A DNA stretch of 64,000 nt from contig NZ_JANDBC010000001.1 in assembly GCF_024320785.1 (NCBI RefSeq), positions 1,246,001-1,310,000 of the forward strand, read 5' to 3'. The position numbers and the translations under genes are program-made. Each line of letters begins with the position of its first letter. The stretch's first letter is position 1. The stretch is from Gracilimonas sediminicola (GTDB taxonomy: Bacteria; Bacteroidota; Rhodothermia; Balneolales; Balneolaceae). Positions 53,345 through 62,143 of the stretch are shown piece by piece. The notes under the pieces were generated by a model, which saw nothing but the letters and a program-made list of their open reading frames with translations, was not told the origin of the DNA and ran no database searches.

Positions 53345-55213
53345 ATGTCAGAAACGTACCGCGCACTTACCCGAAAATATCGACCGCATACCTTTGAGGA
53401 TATTGTCTCGCAAGAGCATGTGAGCAATACCATCAAGAATGCCATTAAGCAAAACAGGCTGTCTCATGCCTATATGTTTTGCGGTCCCCGAGGTGTTGGG
53501 AAAACCACTATGGCGCGTGTGCTTGCCCGAACGATTAACGAAATTGACACCAGCATTGATGGCGAATCGCTGAACCAGACGCTCAACATCGTGGAGATGG
53601 ATGCGGCTTCCAACAACAAGGTTGATGACGTTCATCACCTTCGGGAAAGCGTTCGTATTCCTCCTCAAAATGGCCGCTACAAAGTTTTTATTGTGGATGA
53701 AGTTCATATGCTCAGTAAAGCAGCTTTTAATGCGCTGCTAAAAACGCTGGAAGAACCGCCAGAACACGCCATCTTTATCTTTGCGACTACCGAACCTCAC
53801 AAGGTGCTGCCTACCATCCTGTCTCGTGTTCAGCGATTTGATTTTAAGCGGATTTCCGTGGATGAAATCGTGCAGCGCCTTCGTAAGATTTCCCTGGATG
53901 AAGACATTTCCATAGATGAAGAATCCCTACACGTAATTGCCAAAAAAGCCGATGGAGCGCTTCGTGATGCTCTTGGACTAATGGATCAGGCAATCGCTTT
54001 TTGCGGAGACACTATCACCCACGACGAATTGCTGCAGGCACTGAATGTGGTGGGTACCGACCGCCTGTTTCAGTTTATGGATTGTGTGAAAGAACATGAT
54101 GCCGACAAAGGACTGGAACTCATCAACACCTTATTGCAGGAAGGGTACGACATTCAGGAATACCTGATTGGACTGACTGAACACCTGCGAAATTTATACA
54201 TCGCCCAAGAGTCGGCACAGCTCTATTTGGTTGAGGCTTCCGAAGAAACCAAGAAACGGTATCAGCAAACGGCCAAGGATTTTTCCCGGGATGATTTAAT
54301 GCGGATGCTGCATATCATTAGCGAAGCTCAGATTAAGTTGAAAGATGCGAGTCAGCCACGTATTCAGTTTGAAATCACCTTGTTGAAGCTGATTCACATG
54401 AAGCGATCTGAGCAGCTTTCCGAGTTATTGGCCGGTTTGGAGGAGTTAAAAAAAAACTCCGGTAACTTCGTAAGCTCTTCTCAAAACGGTTCAACCCAAA
54501 AAGAAACTGAGCCTGAGTCTGCACAAAATCCGGAATCTTCTTCCAACGGACATCAGGTTGAACAAGATGAACCTCAGAAACCGGAGACCGAAGAACCCAA
54601 GAATGAGGATGTTCAAGAGGAAGATCCTCAGGAGGAACCGGAAGAAGAGTTTGAAGCCGGGGAAGCTAATTATGAAGAACCTGAGCCGGAACCGATAGAG
54701 GAAGACGACGATTTTGATATTGGCACCCCGGCACTGATGACCAGTCTTTCCAGAAAAACGGCGGCTGCTTCAAAGAAAGCATCTACCCCAAACGGAGCTG
54801 CTGAGTCGCCCTCAAAGCCTTCTCCAAAAGAGCCTAAAAAAGCCCCGGAAAAACTCACTCTTGAATACATCCAAAACTCCTGGCCGGAATATCTGGACTC
54901 TCTGAAAGGCGATTTCCCTATGTTGCTGCACCTGCAAATGGAACGGGTAAAAGTAGTAAAACTGAAAGGATCTGAGCTGTTTTTGGAGTGTGATAATCAG
55001 TTTGCCCAAAAAATGCTGGATGAGCAGAAATCCGAACTCCAGAAGAAGTTAAAGGAATGTGTGGGGGCATTGCTGCGTTTTAATGTGTCGGTTGGTGAGC
55101 AGCAGGAACGCGAAAAACCAATGAGCGTGTATGAACGCTTCAAACAAATACAACAAAAAGACCCCATTATCCGTGATATCGTTGAGATTTTCGGGGCCGA
55201 ACTTGAGTATTAG
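53345..55213 (+). CDS. dnaX: DNA polymerase III subunit gamma/tau lacking the zinc module
   Basis: The clamp-loader ATPase joins DNA polymerase III to the sliding clamp. Starting at ATG 53345 it has 622 residues (an upstream frame start would add 12). It contains Walker A GPRGVGKTTMA near residue 47, DEVHML near 118 and sensor region TTEPHKVLPTILSR. Between Walker A and VEMDAASNNKVDD the four-cysteine zinc module normally present in DnaX is missing. Residues 365-500 are an acidic linker rich in Glu and Pro. A tau-type C-terminal domain follows. It heads the dnaX-ybaB-recR set. Confidence 0.95.
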   Translation: MSETYRALTRKYRPHTFEDIVSQEHVSNTIKNAIKQNRLSHAYMFCGPRGVGKTTMARVLARTINEIDTSIDGESLNQTLNIVEMDAASNNKVDDVHHLRESVRIPPQNGRYKVFIVDEVHMLSKAAFNALLKTLEEPPEHAIFIFATTEPHKVLPTILSRVQRFDFKRISVDEIVQRLRKISLDEDISIDEESLHVIAKKADGALRDALGLMDQAIAFCGDTITHDELLQALNVVGTDRLFQFMDCVKEHDADKGLELINTLLQEGYDIQEYLIGLTEHLRNLYIAQESAQLYLVEASEETKKRYQQTAKDFSRDDLMRMLHIISEAQIKLKDASQPRIQFEITLLKLIHMKRSEQLSELLAGLEELKKNSGNFVSSSQNGSTQKETEPESAQNPESSSNGHQVEQDEPQKPETEEPKNEDVQEEDPQEEPEEEFEAGEANYEEPEPEPIEEDDDFDIGTPALMTSLSRKTAAASKKASTPNGAAESPSKPSPKEPKKAPEKLTLEYIQNSWPEYLDSLKGDFPMLLHLQMERVKVVKLKGSELFLECDNQFAQKMLDEQKSELQKKLKECVGALLRFNVSVGEQQEREKPMSVYERFKQIQQKDPIIRDIVEIFGAELEY

Positions 55214-55214
55214 A

Positions 55215-55286
55215 TAGCTATCAGGTTGCAGCTTTCAGCTCTCAGTCCAATTATGCTGATGGCTGAAAGCTGAAGCCTGACAGCTA
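55215..55286. repeat. Inverted repeat between dnaX and ybaB
   Basis: A 31-base arm (55215-55245) pairs with the arm at 55256-55286 at 26 of 31 positions, with a ten-base loop. Words include GCAGCTTTCAGCT and AGCTGAAGCCTGACAGCT. It follows the dnaX stop by one base. Confidence 0.8.
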
Positions 55287-55314
55287 AAATAAATTTTAAA
55301 TCCAATTCAGAATT

Positions 55315-55662
55315 ATGAGCAACTTCAATATGGCCGATATGTTTGGCAAAATTCAGGAAATGCAATCCAAAATGCAGGAAGCCCAGGAAGGCTTACAAGA
55401 CGTGATTGTGGAAGCCGAAGCCGGTGGCGGAATGGTGAAGGTAAAAGCCAATGGCAACAAACAAATCGTATCTATCGAAATGGATGACGATGTGGTTGAC
55501 CCGCAGGATAAGGAAATGCTGGAAGACCTGATTGTAGCTGGCGTAAACAAGGCTCTTGAAAAAGCCGAAGAAGCCTCTAAAGAAAAAATGCAGGAAATGT
55601 ATAAAGGCATGATCCCCGGCGGCGGAATTCCCGGAATGGATATGTCAAAATTTGGACTATAA
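55315..55662 (+). CDS. YbaB/EbfC family nucleoid-associated protein
   Basis: This 115-residue protein forms a tweezer-like dimer that binds DNA. Its family pattern is MFGKIQEMQSKMQEAQEGLQD, then VEAEAGGGMVKVKANG and a helical end. The tail PGGGIPGMDMSKFGL is Gly- and Met-rich, as in most members. It sits between dnaX and recR, the usual gene order across bacteria, although each junction here carries a hairpin. Confidence 0.95.
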   Translation: MSNFNMADMFGKIQEMQSKMQEAQEGLQDVIVEAEAGGGMVKVKANGNKQIVSIEMDDDVVDPQDKEMLEDLIVAGVNKALEKAEEASKEKMQEMYKGMIPGGGIPGMDMSKFGL

Positions 55663-55679
55663 GAAATTGGAAATTATGG

Positions 55680-55723
55680 ATTATGAATGCTGAATGGCGA
55701 AGAACGCATTCAACATTCATAAT
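55680..55723. repeat. Inverted repeat between ybaB and recR
   Basis: ATTATGAATGCTGAATG (55680-55696) pairs with CATTCAACATTCATAAT (55707-55723) at 16 of 17 positions, with a ten-base loop. Weaker pairing extends the arms outward. It lies 18 bases after the ybaB stop. Confidence 0.78.
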
Positions 55724-55744
55724 TTCTCATTTATAATTCCCTAA

Positions 55745-56347
55745 ATGCAGATAACCTCAGAATATTTGGAGCGGGCTATTGAGCAGCTCGCCAAGCTCCC
55801 GGGAACGGGACGAAAATCAGCCCAGCGCATTGCTATTCATTTATTGAAACAGAATGATGAGTATGCTCAAAAATTGGCTCAGGCCATTGTAGATCTGAAA
55901 GAAAAAGTTACCCGCTGCTCCGTTTGTGGAAATGTGAGTGACTCCGATCCCTGTAAAATCTGTGATAATCCTAAAAGAGATCCGTCCGCCATTTGTGTGG
56001 TTGAGGAATTCAATGATGTCTATATCATCGAAAAATCGAATGAGTTCAGAGGCCGGTATCACGTGCTGGGCGGGGTAATTTCCCCCATGGATAACATCGG
56101 CCCGGATAAACTGCGGATTCAGGAGCTATTGAAGCGAGTGGGAGAAGATGATCAAATTAATGAAGTAATTCTGGCACTGAACCCTGATGCTGAAGGAGAA
56201 GCAACTTCTTATTACATTAACAAACTTCTAAAGAACTATGAGGTTGATGTGACCCGTATCGCCTACGGCATCCCGATGGGAACCGAACTCGAGTTTATTG
56301 ATGAGGCAACCCTAAGCCGTGCCTTCGCCAGCCGTAACAGTTTTTAA
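55745..56347 (+). CDS. recR: Recombination protein RecR
   Basis: RecR works with RecF and RecO to load RecA on gapped DNA. The 200-residue protein has the helix-hairpin-helix LPGTGRKSAQRIAIHLL (residues 18-34). The zinc finger is CSVCGNVSDSDPCKIC at 58-73, and a TOPRIM domain follows (VVEEFNDVYIIE, then LALNPDAEGEATS). The length is standard. It closes the dnaX-ybaB-recR group. Confidence 0.97.
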   Translation: MQITSEYLERAIEQLAKLPGTGRKSAQRIAIHLLKQNDEYAQKLAQAIVDLKEKVTRCSVCGNVSDSDPCKICDNPKRDPSAICVVEEFNDVYIIEKSNEFRGRYHVLGGVISPMDNIGPDKLRIQELLKRVGEDDQINEVILALNPDAEGEATSYYINKLLKNYEVDVTRIAYGIPMGTELEFIDEATLSRAFASRNSF

Positions 56348-56358
56348 AAGAAATTAAG

Positions 56359-56418
56359 AATGAAAAATTCAAAATTTTAAATTAGCGTAACAGCGATCCT
56401 AATTTTAAATTTTTCATT
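56359..56418. repeat. AT-rich inverted repeat after recR
   Basis: AATGAAAAATTCAAAATT (56359-56376) pairs with AATTTTAAATTTTTCATT (56401-56418) at 17 of 18 positions. The loop is 24 bases. It may end recR transcription. Confidence 0.75.
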
Positions 56419-56441
56419 TTGAATTAACCCAACCACCAAGC

Positions 56442-58325
56442 ATGAAACAGTTAACATCTTTTTTTCTGGTCACTTTGTTGGCCTTTTCGACCCTTAACGC
56501 CCAACACCGCACCTACTGGCAGCAGCATGTTGATTATACCATGGAAATTGACGTGGATGCTGAAAGCCACCAGTATTCCGGTAAGCAAACTCTGGTTTAT
56601 ACCAACAACTCCCCCGATGTATTAGATCGGGTTTATTATCACCTGTATTTCAACGCTTTTCAGCCGGGTAGTATGATGGACGTTCGCTCCCGCACGATTG
56701 AAGATCCGGATCGAAGAGTGGGTGATCGAATTGCAGGATTATCCGAAGATCAAATTGGTTACCAGCGGGTTAATTCTCTTACACAGGATGGCAAACCGGT
56801 TGAATACGAAACAGACGGCACAATATTAGTTGTGGAACTGAATAAGCCGATTCAACCCGGAGCTTCCACCACTTTCAAAATGGAATGGGATGCACAGGTG
56901 CCTCTTCAAATTCGCCGATCCGGGTGGAATAATGCCGAAGGTGTAGAATTCTCAATGAGTCAGTGGTACCCTAAACTGGCTGAGTATGATTTTCAGGGAT
57001 GGCATCCAAATCCTTATGTTGGACGTGAGTTCCATGGCGTTTTTGGTGATTTTGATGTCAAGATTTCCATCGATAAAGACTATGTGTTAGGCGGAACCGG
57101 TGTTCTTCAAAACCCTAATGAAATTGGATATGGATACGAAGAGGAAGGTGCTGAAGTAAACCGACCCCGAGGCGATAAAATGACCTGGCATTTCAAAGCT
57201 GAAAATGTCATCGACTTTTTCTGGGGAGCCGATCCCGATTTCAAACACGTTACTGCTCAGGTTCCCAACGGACCCAAACTTCACTTCTTGTATCAGCAGC
57301 CTGCTGTGGTTGAAGGAGCTTCCGATGAACAAAATGCGCAATACACCCAAAACTGGGAGCAACTTGTGGATTATACCGTTCGGGCTGTACAATATGCGAA
57401 TGAAAACTTCGGAGAGTATCCTTATCCGCAATACACCAACCTCCAAGGCGGTGATGGTGGCATGGAATACCCCATGGGAACACTGATTACCGGTGGCAGA
57501 AGCCTCGGCAGCCTGGTGGGCGTGATGGTACACGAGATGTATCACAGTTGGTTCCAGAATGTGCTGGCCACCAACGAAAGCTTGTTAGAATGGATGGATG
57601 AAGGCTTTACCAGCTATGCTTCCGCTGAAACTATGGATCACCTGTTCAATCAAAATGCTGATTTCCCGTATGCCGGTTCATATCGTGGCTATTACTCACT
57701 GGTAGAATCAGGCCTGGAAGAACCTATGACCACTCATGCCGATCACTATGAAACCAATTTTGCCTATGGTCGGGCTGCTTACTCCAAAGGAGCCGTATTC
57801 CTGGGGCAAATGGAATACATCATTGGGAAGGAAGATTTCCGAAATGGAATGCTGAATTACCATAAAGAATGGAAGATGAAGCATCCAACGGCGCTCGACT
57901 TCCTCAGTATCATGGAAAAAGAATCCGGCATGATCCTGGATTGGTATTATGAATATTTTGTTCAAACCACCAAGACCATCGACTATGGCATTACTTCTGT
58001 AATCGGGAATGAGAATAGAACGTCCGTTAAAATTGAACGCATCGACTTAATGCCGATGCCGCTCGATGTTGTAGTTGAATATGAAGATGGAAGCCGTGAA
58101 TTATTTTACATCCCATTGCGCGTGATGCGTGGCGAAAAGCCTAACGAAATGGATATGAAGCGAACGGTACTGAAAGACTGGCCGTGGGTTGAACCAAGCT
58201 ATACCATGACCATCAACGAAGCCGCTTCTTCCATTAAAACAATCACCATAGATCCTTCTCAGCGACTGGCTGACATCAACCGGGAAAACAATTCTTTTGA
58301 TGTATCAGCGATGCTGAACGATTAA
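56442..58325 (+). CDS. Secreted M1 family aminopeptidase-like metallopeptidase
   Basis: This 627-residue protein has a signal peptide ending TLNAQ (residue 20). An N-terminal beta domain (residues 30-230) precedes the M1 catalytic domain. The zinc site is HEMYH in MVHEMYHSW near residue 366, with the Glu ligand in EWMDEGFTSYA. The substrate-anchoring GAMEN motif reads GGMEYP. The tail is a beta domain. It may release N-terminal amino acids from peptides in the periplasm. Confidence 0.9.
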   Translation: MKQLTSFFLVTLLAFSTLNAQHRTYWQQHVDYTMEIDVDAESHQYSGKQTLVYTNNSPDVLDRVYYHLYFNAFQPGSMMDVRSRTIEDPDRRVGDRIAGLSEDQIGYQRVNSLTQDGKPVEYETDGTILVVELNKPIQPGASTTFKMEWDAQVPLQIRRSGWNNAEGVEFSMSQWYPKLAEYDFQGWHPNPYVGREFHGVFGDFDVKISIDKDYVLGGTGVLQNPNEIGYGYEEEGAEVNRPRGDKMTWHFKAENVIDFFWGADPDFKHVTAQVPNGPKLHFLYQQPAVVEGASDEQNAQYTQNWEQLVDYTVRAVQYANENFGEYPYPQYTNLQGGDGGMEYPMGTLITGGRSLGSLVGVMVHEMYHSWFQNVLATNESLLEWMDEGFTSYASAETMDHLFNQNADFPYAGSYRGYYSLVESGLEEPMTTHADHYETNFAYGRAAYSKGAVFLGQMEYIIGKEDFRNGMLNYHKEWKMKHPTALDFLSIMEKESGMILDWYYEYFVQTTKTIDYGITSVIGNENRTSVKIERIDLMPMPLDVVVEYEDGSRELFYIPLRVMRGEKPNEMDMKRTVLKDWPWVEPSYTMTINEAASSIKTITIDPSQRLADINRENNSFDVSAMLND

Positions 58326-58341
58326 TTCTGACTTTAACTTT

Positions 58342-58373
58342 AAGGTGTCGTACCCAAGTGCGACACCTTTTTT
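58342..58373 (+). terminator. Terminator of the M1 peptidase gene
   Basis: AAGGTGTCG (58342-58350) pairs with CGACACCTT (58361-58369), followed by a T-run. It lies 17 bases past the stop. Confidence 0.9.
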
Positions 58374-58406
58374 ATTTGATAAAATTCTTACCTGAAACAA
58401 AACCAC

Positions 58407-59561
58407 ATGTCTAAAAAAGACTACGCGAAGTTAGCTATTGAAGCCCATCAAAAGCATAAAGGAAAAATCTCTATTGAACCTAAAATGCCTCTGGAGACCA
58501 AAGATGACCTCAGCATTGCTTATACGCCCGGAGTGGCAAAGCCCTGCGAAGAAATAGCAGACGATAAAGAAAAAGCATACAGCTACACCGCTAAAGGAAA
58601 TATGGTGGCGGTGGTCAGCGATGGTTCTGCCGTTCTTGGGTTGGGGAATATCGGGCCGGAAGCCTCCCTGCCGGTTATGGAAGGAAAGTCGGTGCTGTTT
58701 AAAAAGTTCGCCAATGTAGATGCTTTCCCCATCGTGCTTGACACGCAGGATACCGACCAAATTGTACAAACGGTGAAAATGATCGCTCCCGGATTTGGTG
58801 GTATTAACCTTGAAGATATTTCAGCACCCCGGTGTTTTGAAATTGAACGACGCCTCAAAGAGGAATTAAATATCCCGGTTTTTCATGACGACCAGCACGG
58901 AACGGCCATTGTGACCCTGGCTGGTATGTATAACGCCATGCGACTCACCGGCAAGAAGCTGGAAGATCTCTATGTGGTGGTGAATGGTTCCGGTGCAGCC
59001 GGAGTGGCAATTGTAAACCTGCTGTTTGAAGCGGGAGTAAAAGACGTAGTAATGTGCGACAGCCGGGGCATCATCCATAAAGAACGGACCGACTTAAATG
59101 ACACCAAGAAGCGTATGGCTGAAATTACCAATAAAGGCCATCGAACCGGACAGTTGAAAGATGCCATTTCAGGCAGCGATGCATTTATAGGAGTTTCGGT
59201 GCCGGGTGTATTAACACAGGATATGGTGAAAACCATGAATAAGGACCCGATGATTTTTGCGATGTCGAACCCCATCCCGGAGATTATGCCCGAAGACGCT
59301 AAAGCCGCCGGTGCTGCTATCGTTGCAACAGGGCGATCTGACTTCCCCAATCAAATTAACAACGTTCTGGCTTTCCCCGGAATTTTTCGCGGAGCCCTGG
59401 ATGCACGGACCACCAACCTGACTACTAAAATGTTTATCACCGCAGCCAAAGCCATTGCTGATTGTGTGGATGATCTCTCAGCTGATAAAATCATCCCCAG
59501 TCCATTTGATGAACGGGTGGCACAACAGGTTGCTAAGTCTATAAAGGAAAACAAGACTTAG
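58407..59561 (+). CDS. Malic enzyme (NAD(P)-dependent, short form)
   Basis: This 384-residue enzyme converts malate to pyruvate and CO2. The active-site tyrosine region is SIAYTPGVAKPCE, with the catalytic Lys in LPVMEGKSVLFKKFA. Metal ligands are in GINLEDISAPRCFEIE and FHDDQHGTA; the Rossmann nucleotide site is VVVNGSGAAGVAI. The phosphotransacetylase-like C-terminal domain of long malic enzymes is absent, so this is the short bacterial form. It is a single-gene unit. Confidence 0.95.
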   Translation: MSKKDYAKLAIEAHQKHKGKISIEPKMPLETKDDLSIAYTPGVAKPCEEIADDKEKAYSYTAKGNMVAVVSDGSAVLGLGNIGPEASLPVMEGKSVLFKKFANVDAFPIVLDTQDTDQIVQTVKMIAPGFGGINLEDISAPRCFEIERRLKEELNIPVFHDDQHGTAIVTLAGMYNAMRLTGKKLEDLYVVVNGSGAAGVAIVNLLFEAGVKDVVMCDSRGIIHKERTDLNDTKKRMAEITNKGHRTGQLKDAISGSDAFIGVSVPGVLTQDMVKTMNKDPMIFAMSNPIPEIMPEDAKAAGAAIVATGRSDFPNQINNVLAFPGIFRGALDARTTNLTTKMFITAAKAIADCVDDLSADKIIPSPFDERVAQQVAKSIKENKT

Positions 59562-59686
59562 GAAACGGCATAGCATGTAACATAAACTCCGTTTCTTATT
59601 TTAACATTTTCACCGTCCGGCTGTAAAGATTAATTATTAAGTTCCGGCTCTCGCTCAACGAGTTACAAATAAATAACCGGGTCGGA

Positions 59687-61924
59687 ATGAGATCGATATT
59701 ATCAGCACTTACTATATCTGTATTATGTGGAATTGGAAACGGACATGTTCTGGGGCAAACACCGGATGAGTTGGTTCCCCCGCCAACCAACAATGAAGTA
59801 ACCGCCGTTTTTGCTGAAGAAGCTCCTTACATCGATGGTAACCTGGATGATGAAGTTTGGGAAAACATCCCTCCCATCACCAACTTTACTCAGGTTTGGC
59901 CTAACGATGGTGCCTCAGCAACAGAAGATTCGGAAGTAAAAGTTGCTTACGACCGCGACCACCTGTACTTCGCTTTCCGCTTTTATGATGATAACCCGGA
60001 ATTAATCCGCGCCAAGAATCTGGAACGCGGAGGTCGAAATAACCGCGATGACCACGCATACATCGGCATCGACACCTACCGGGATGGACGAAATGCTTAT
60101 CTGTTTGAAATGAATGCACTGGGCACTCAGGATGATGCCCTGATTACCGATGAAAGCATCAGCTATGACAGCTTTTCCTGGAATGCCGTATTTATAAGCG
60201 AAACAAAAATTGATGATGAAGGCTGGACCATGGAAGTCTCTATTCCGTTCCGACAGCTTCGGTTTCCGGAGGGAGAAGAACTCGAGTTTGGACTTATGAT
60301 TTCCCGGATGATCAACCGCAAAAACGAGCGGGTACTATGGCCGGCCATCGGGATGGAATATGGAGGTAATTTTGGAGCTTTTGGCACGCTGGCGGCTGTC
60401 TCTCAATATGGAACCCTGAAAGGAATTAAGAACATCCGCCGGGGAAATAATATCGAGATTAAGCCCTATGTGATTTCCGGGGCACAGGAAGTCCGGCCAG
60501 ATCTTCAGAATGAACAAACCGACGTTGAATATACCTACGATATCGGTGGGGATATGAAATGGGGCATCACGTCTAACCTAACCCTCGACCTGACCGTTAA
60601 CACAGATTTTGCCCAGGTTGAAGCCGATAATGTACAGTTAAACCTCTCCCGTTTTAATCTATTCTTTCCGGAAAAACGGGAATTCTTTCTTGAACGCGCC
60701 GGACTTTTTGAACACGGAAATACCCGTTCCACACAAACTTTTTTCTCACGCCGAATCGGCCTCACCAATGATATCCTGACCGGTGCCCGCATGACCGGGC
60801 AGTTGGGGCGTTTTTCCGTTGGCGCCATGAATATCGAAACCGGAAATGAGATGGGAGATGTTTTTGGCAGCCAATCTACAAATAACACGGTTGCCCGAAT
60901 CAGAACCAACGTATTTCCACGAGCTACCGTAGGCACCATCATCACAAACGTTGAGTCACCAAATGGATATAACCGCGCCCTCGGTTTTGATACCAAGTAC
61001 CGATTCTGGAGCTCCAGCGAGTTTAACGCCTGGTACACCAAGGTTTGGGATGATACCGATGCCCTTAACGATGCAGCGGGCCACGGAAGCCTTCAGCTGC
61101 AGAATGAAACCTATTCAGGCGGACTGTCCTACACCAATGTGGGAGAAAACTACAACCCGGCCCTCGGTTTTGTACGGCGCCGCAACATGAGGCAATATTC
61201 CGGGAATCTTGGTTATAACCCTACGGTAGAATTTAATGCTCTGCCTTCGCTGCGCAGGTTCAATTTTGGAACTTCCTACAACTACATTGAGGGGCAGGAT
61301 GGTGTTAAACGAACCACCCAACTTAGCGGGTCTGCTACCGCTGAGTTTGCCAGCCGGCAAAGTATCCGAATCAGCGGAAATCAACAATTTGAACGACTAT
61401 TTGCAGATTTTCCGATACGGCAGAATGCCATCATTCCCGCCGGGGATTATACCTTTAATTCAATAGGCATTCGCGGGGTTACCGATGAAAGTAAACGCGT
61501 GTTCGGCACCGTTGAAGCCAGCACGGGACAGTTCTATCATGGAAACCGCACTGATTTGGAAGGCAGCATCGGGTTCCGGCAATCCAAGCATCTTCACATT
61601 GAAGGACGCCTGAGCCACTCCATGATCGACCTACCTATACCTAACGGCGAGTTTGATGCTACCACCGTTTCCACTTCCATACTCGGAGCTGTAAGTCGCA
61701 AGTTATTCGCCAAAGCCCTTATTCAGTACGACAATTTCTCCCGTGATCTTCAAGCCAACATTCGCATCGACTGGATTCACACTCCGGGCAGTGACCTGTT
61801 TCTCGTATTCAACACCTCCTACCACCTTACCGGAGATAATGAAACGCTTTTTGATCCCCGAAAAGATGTGATCATGAACAGTCAGGCCGCCGTAGTTAAG
61901 CTGACGTATTTGATTATGCTGTAG
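59687..61924 (+). CDS. DUF5916 outer-membrane protein with CBM9-like domain
   Basis: This 745-residue protein has a signal peptide ending HVLGQ (residue 24). A CBM9-type beta domain (residues 45-230) follows, with YIDGNLDDEVWENIPPITNF and VKVAYDRDHLYFAFRFYDDN. The rest is a DUF5916 region, with GITSNLTLDLTVNTDFAQVE and NLFFPEKREFFLERAGLF, that forms an outer-membrane barrel ending KLTYLIML. The family is common in Bacteroidota; its substrate is unknown. It is on its own transcript. Confidence 0.88.
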   Translation: MRSILSALTISVLCGIGNGHVLGQTPDELVPPPTNNEVTAVFAEEAPYIDGNLDDEVWENIPPITNFTQVWPNDGASATEDSEVKVAYDRDHLYFAFRFYDDNPELIRAKNLERGGRNNRDDHAYIGIDTYRDGRNAYLFEMNALGTQDDALITDESISYDSFSWNAVFISETKIDDEGWTMEVSIPFRQLRFPEGEELEFGLMISRMINRKNERVLWPAIGMEYGGNFGAFGTLAAVSQYGTLKGIKNIRRGNNIEIKPYVISGAQEVRPDLQNEQTDVEYTYDIGGDMKWGITSNLTLDLTVNTDFAQVEADNVQLNLSRFNLFFPEKREFFLERAGLFEHGNTRSTQTFFSRRIGLTNDILTGARMTGQLGRFSVGAMNIETGNEMGDVFGSQSTNNTVARIRTNVFPRATVGTIITNVESPNGYNRALGFDTKYRFWSSSEFNAWYTKVWDDTDALNDAAGHGSLQLQNETYSGGLSYTNVGENYNPALGFVRRRNMRQYSGNLGYNPTVEFNALPSLRRFNFGTSYNYIEGQDGVKRTTQLSGSATAEFASRQSIRISGNQQFERLFADFPIRQNAIIPAGDYTFNSIGIRGVTDESKRVFGTVEASTGQFYHGNRTDLEGSIGFRQSKHLHIEGRLSHSMIDLPIPNGEFDATTVSTSILGAVSRKLFAKALIQYDNFSRDLQANIRIDWIHTPGSDLFLVFNTSYHLTGDNETLFDPRKDVIMNSQAAVVKLTYLIML

Positions 61925-61929
61925 AATTT

Positions 61930-61954
61930 CGCTCCGACGCAGAGCGTCAGAGCG
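61930..61954. repeat. GCTC/GAGC hairpin after the DUF5916 gene
   Basis: CGCTC-C-GACGC (61930-61940) pairs with GCGTC-A-GAGCG (61944-61954), ten pairs with one mismatch and a three-base loop. No T-run follows immediately. Confidence 0.65.
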
Positions 61955-62006
61955 AGTTGAGATAAGGCATTTTATTCCGTCTCATCCATCTTCGACCTCC
62001 TCTGTC

Positions 62007-62037
62007 TCCTCCTTCAAAAAGAGGAGGACTCTTTTTT
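62007..62037 (+). terminator. Possible terminator of the DUF5916 gene
   Basis: TCCTCC (62007-62012) pairs with GGAGGA (62023-62028), followed by CTCTTTTTT. The stem is short, so confidence is moderate. Confidence 0.5.
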
Positions 62038-62072
62038 AAAGCCTTCATCAGTAATCAGGTTCCCCCTCAAAA

Positions 62073-62116
62073 CAAAGCCCGGTTCTCGGGAAGGTGAGGT
62101 CGGTTACCGGGCTTTG
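62073..62116. terminator. Bidirectional long-loop hairpin before the S41 gene
   Basis: CAAAGCCCGGT (62073-62083) pairs perfectly with ACCGGGCTTTG (62106-62116), with a 22-base loop. It lies 28 bases past the minus-strand S41 stop and may end transcription from both sides. Confidence 0.75.
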
Positions 62117-62143
62117 ACATAAGGAATTGATCTGTTATTTGTA

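Noticed and set aside
60535-61041. 168-residue antisense frame in the DUF5916 gene
   Set aside because: It is covered by a clear outer-membrane barrel gene, and no family or translation signal was seen.
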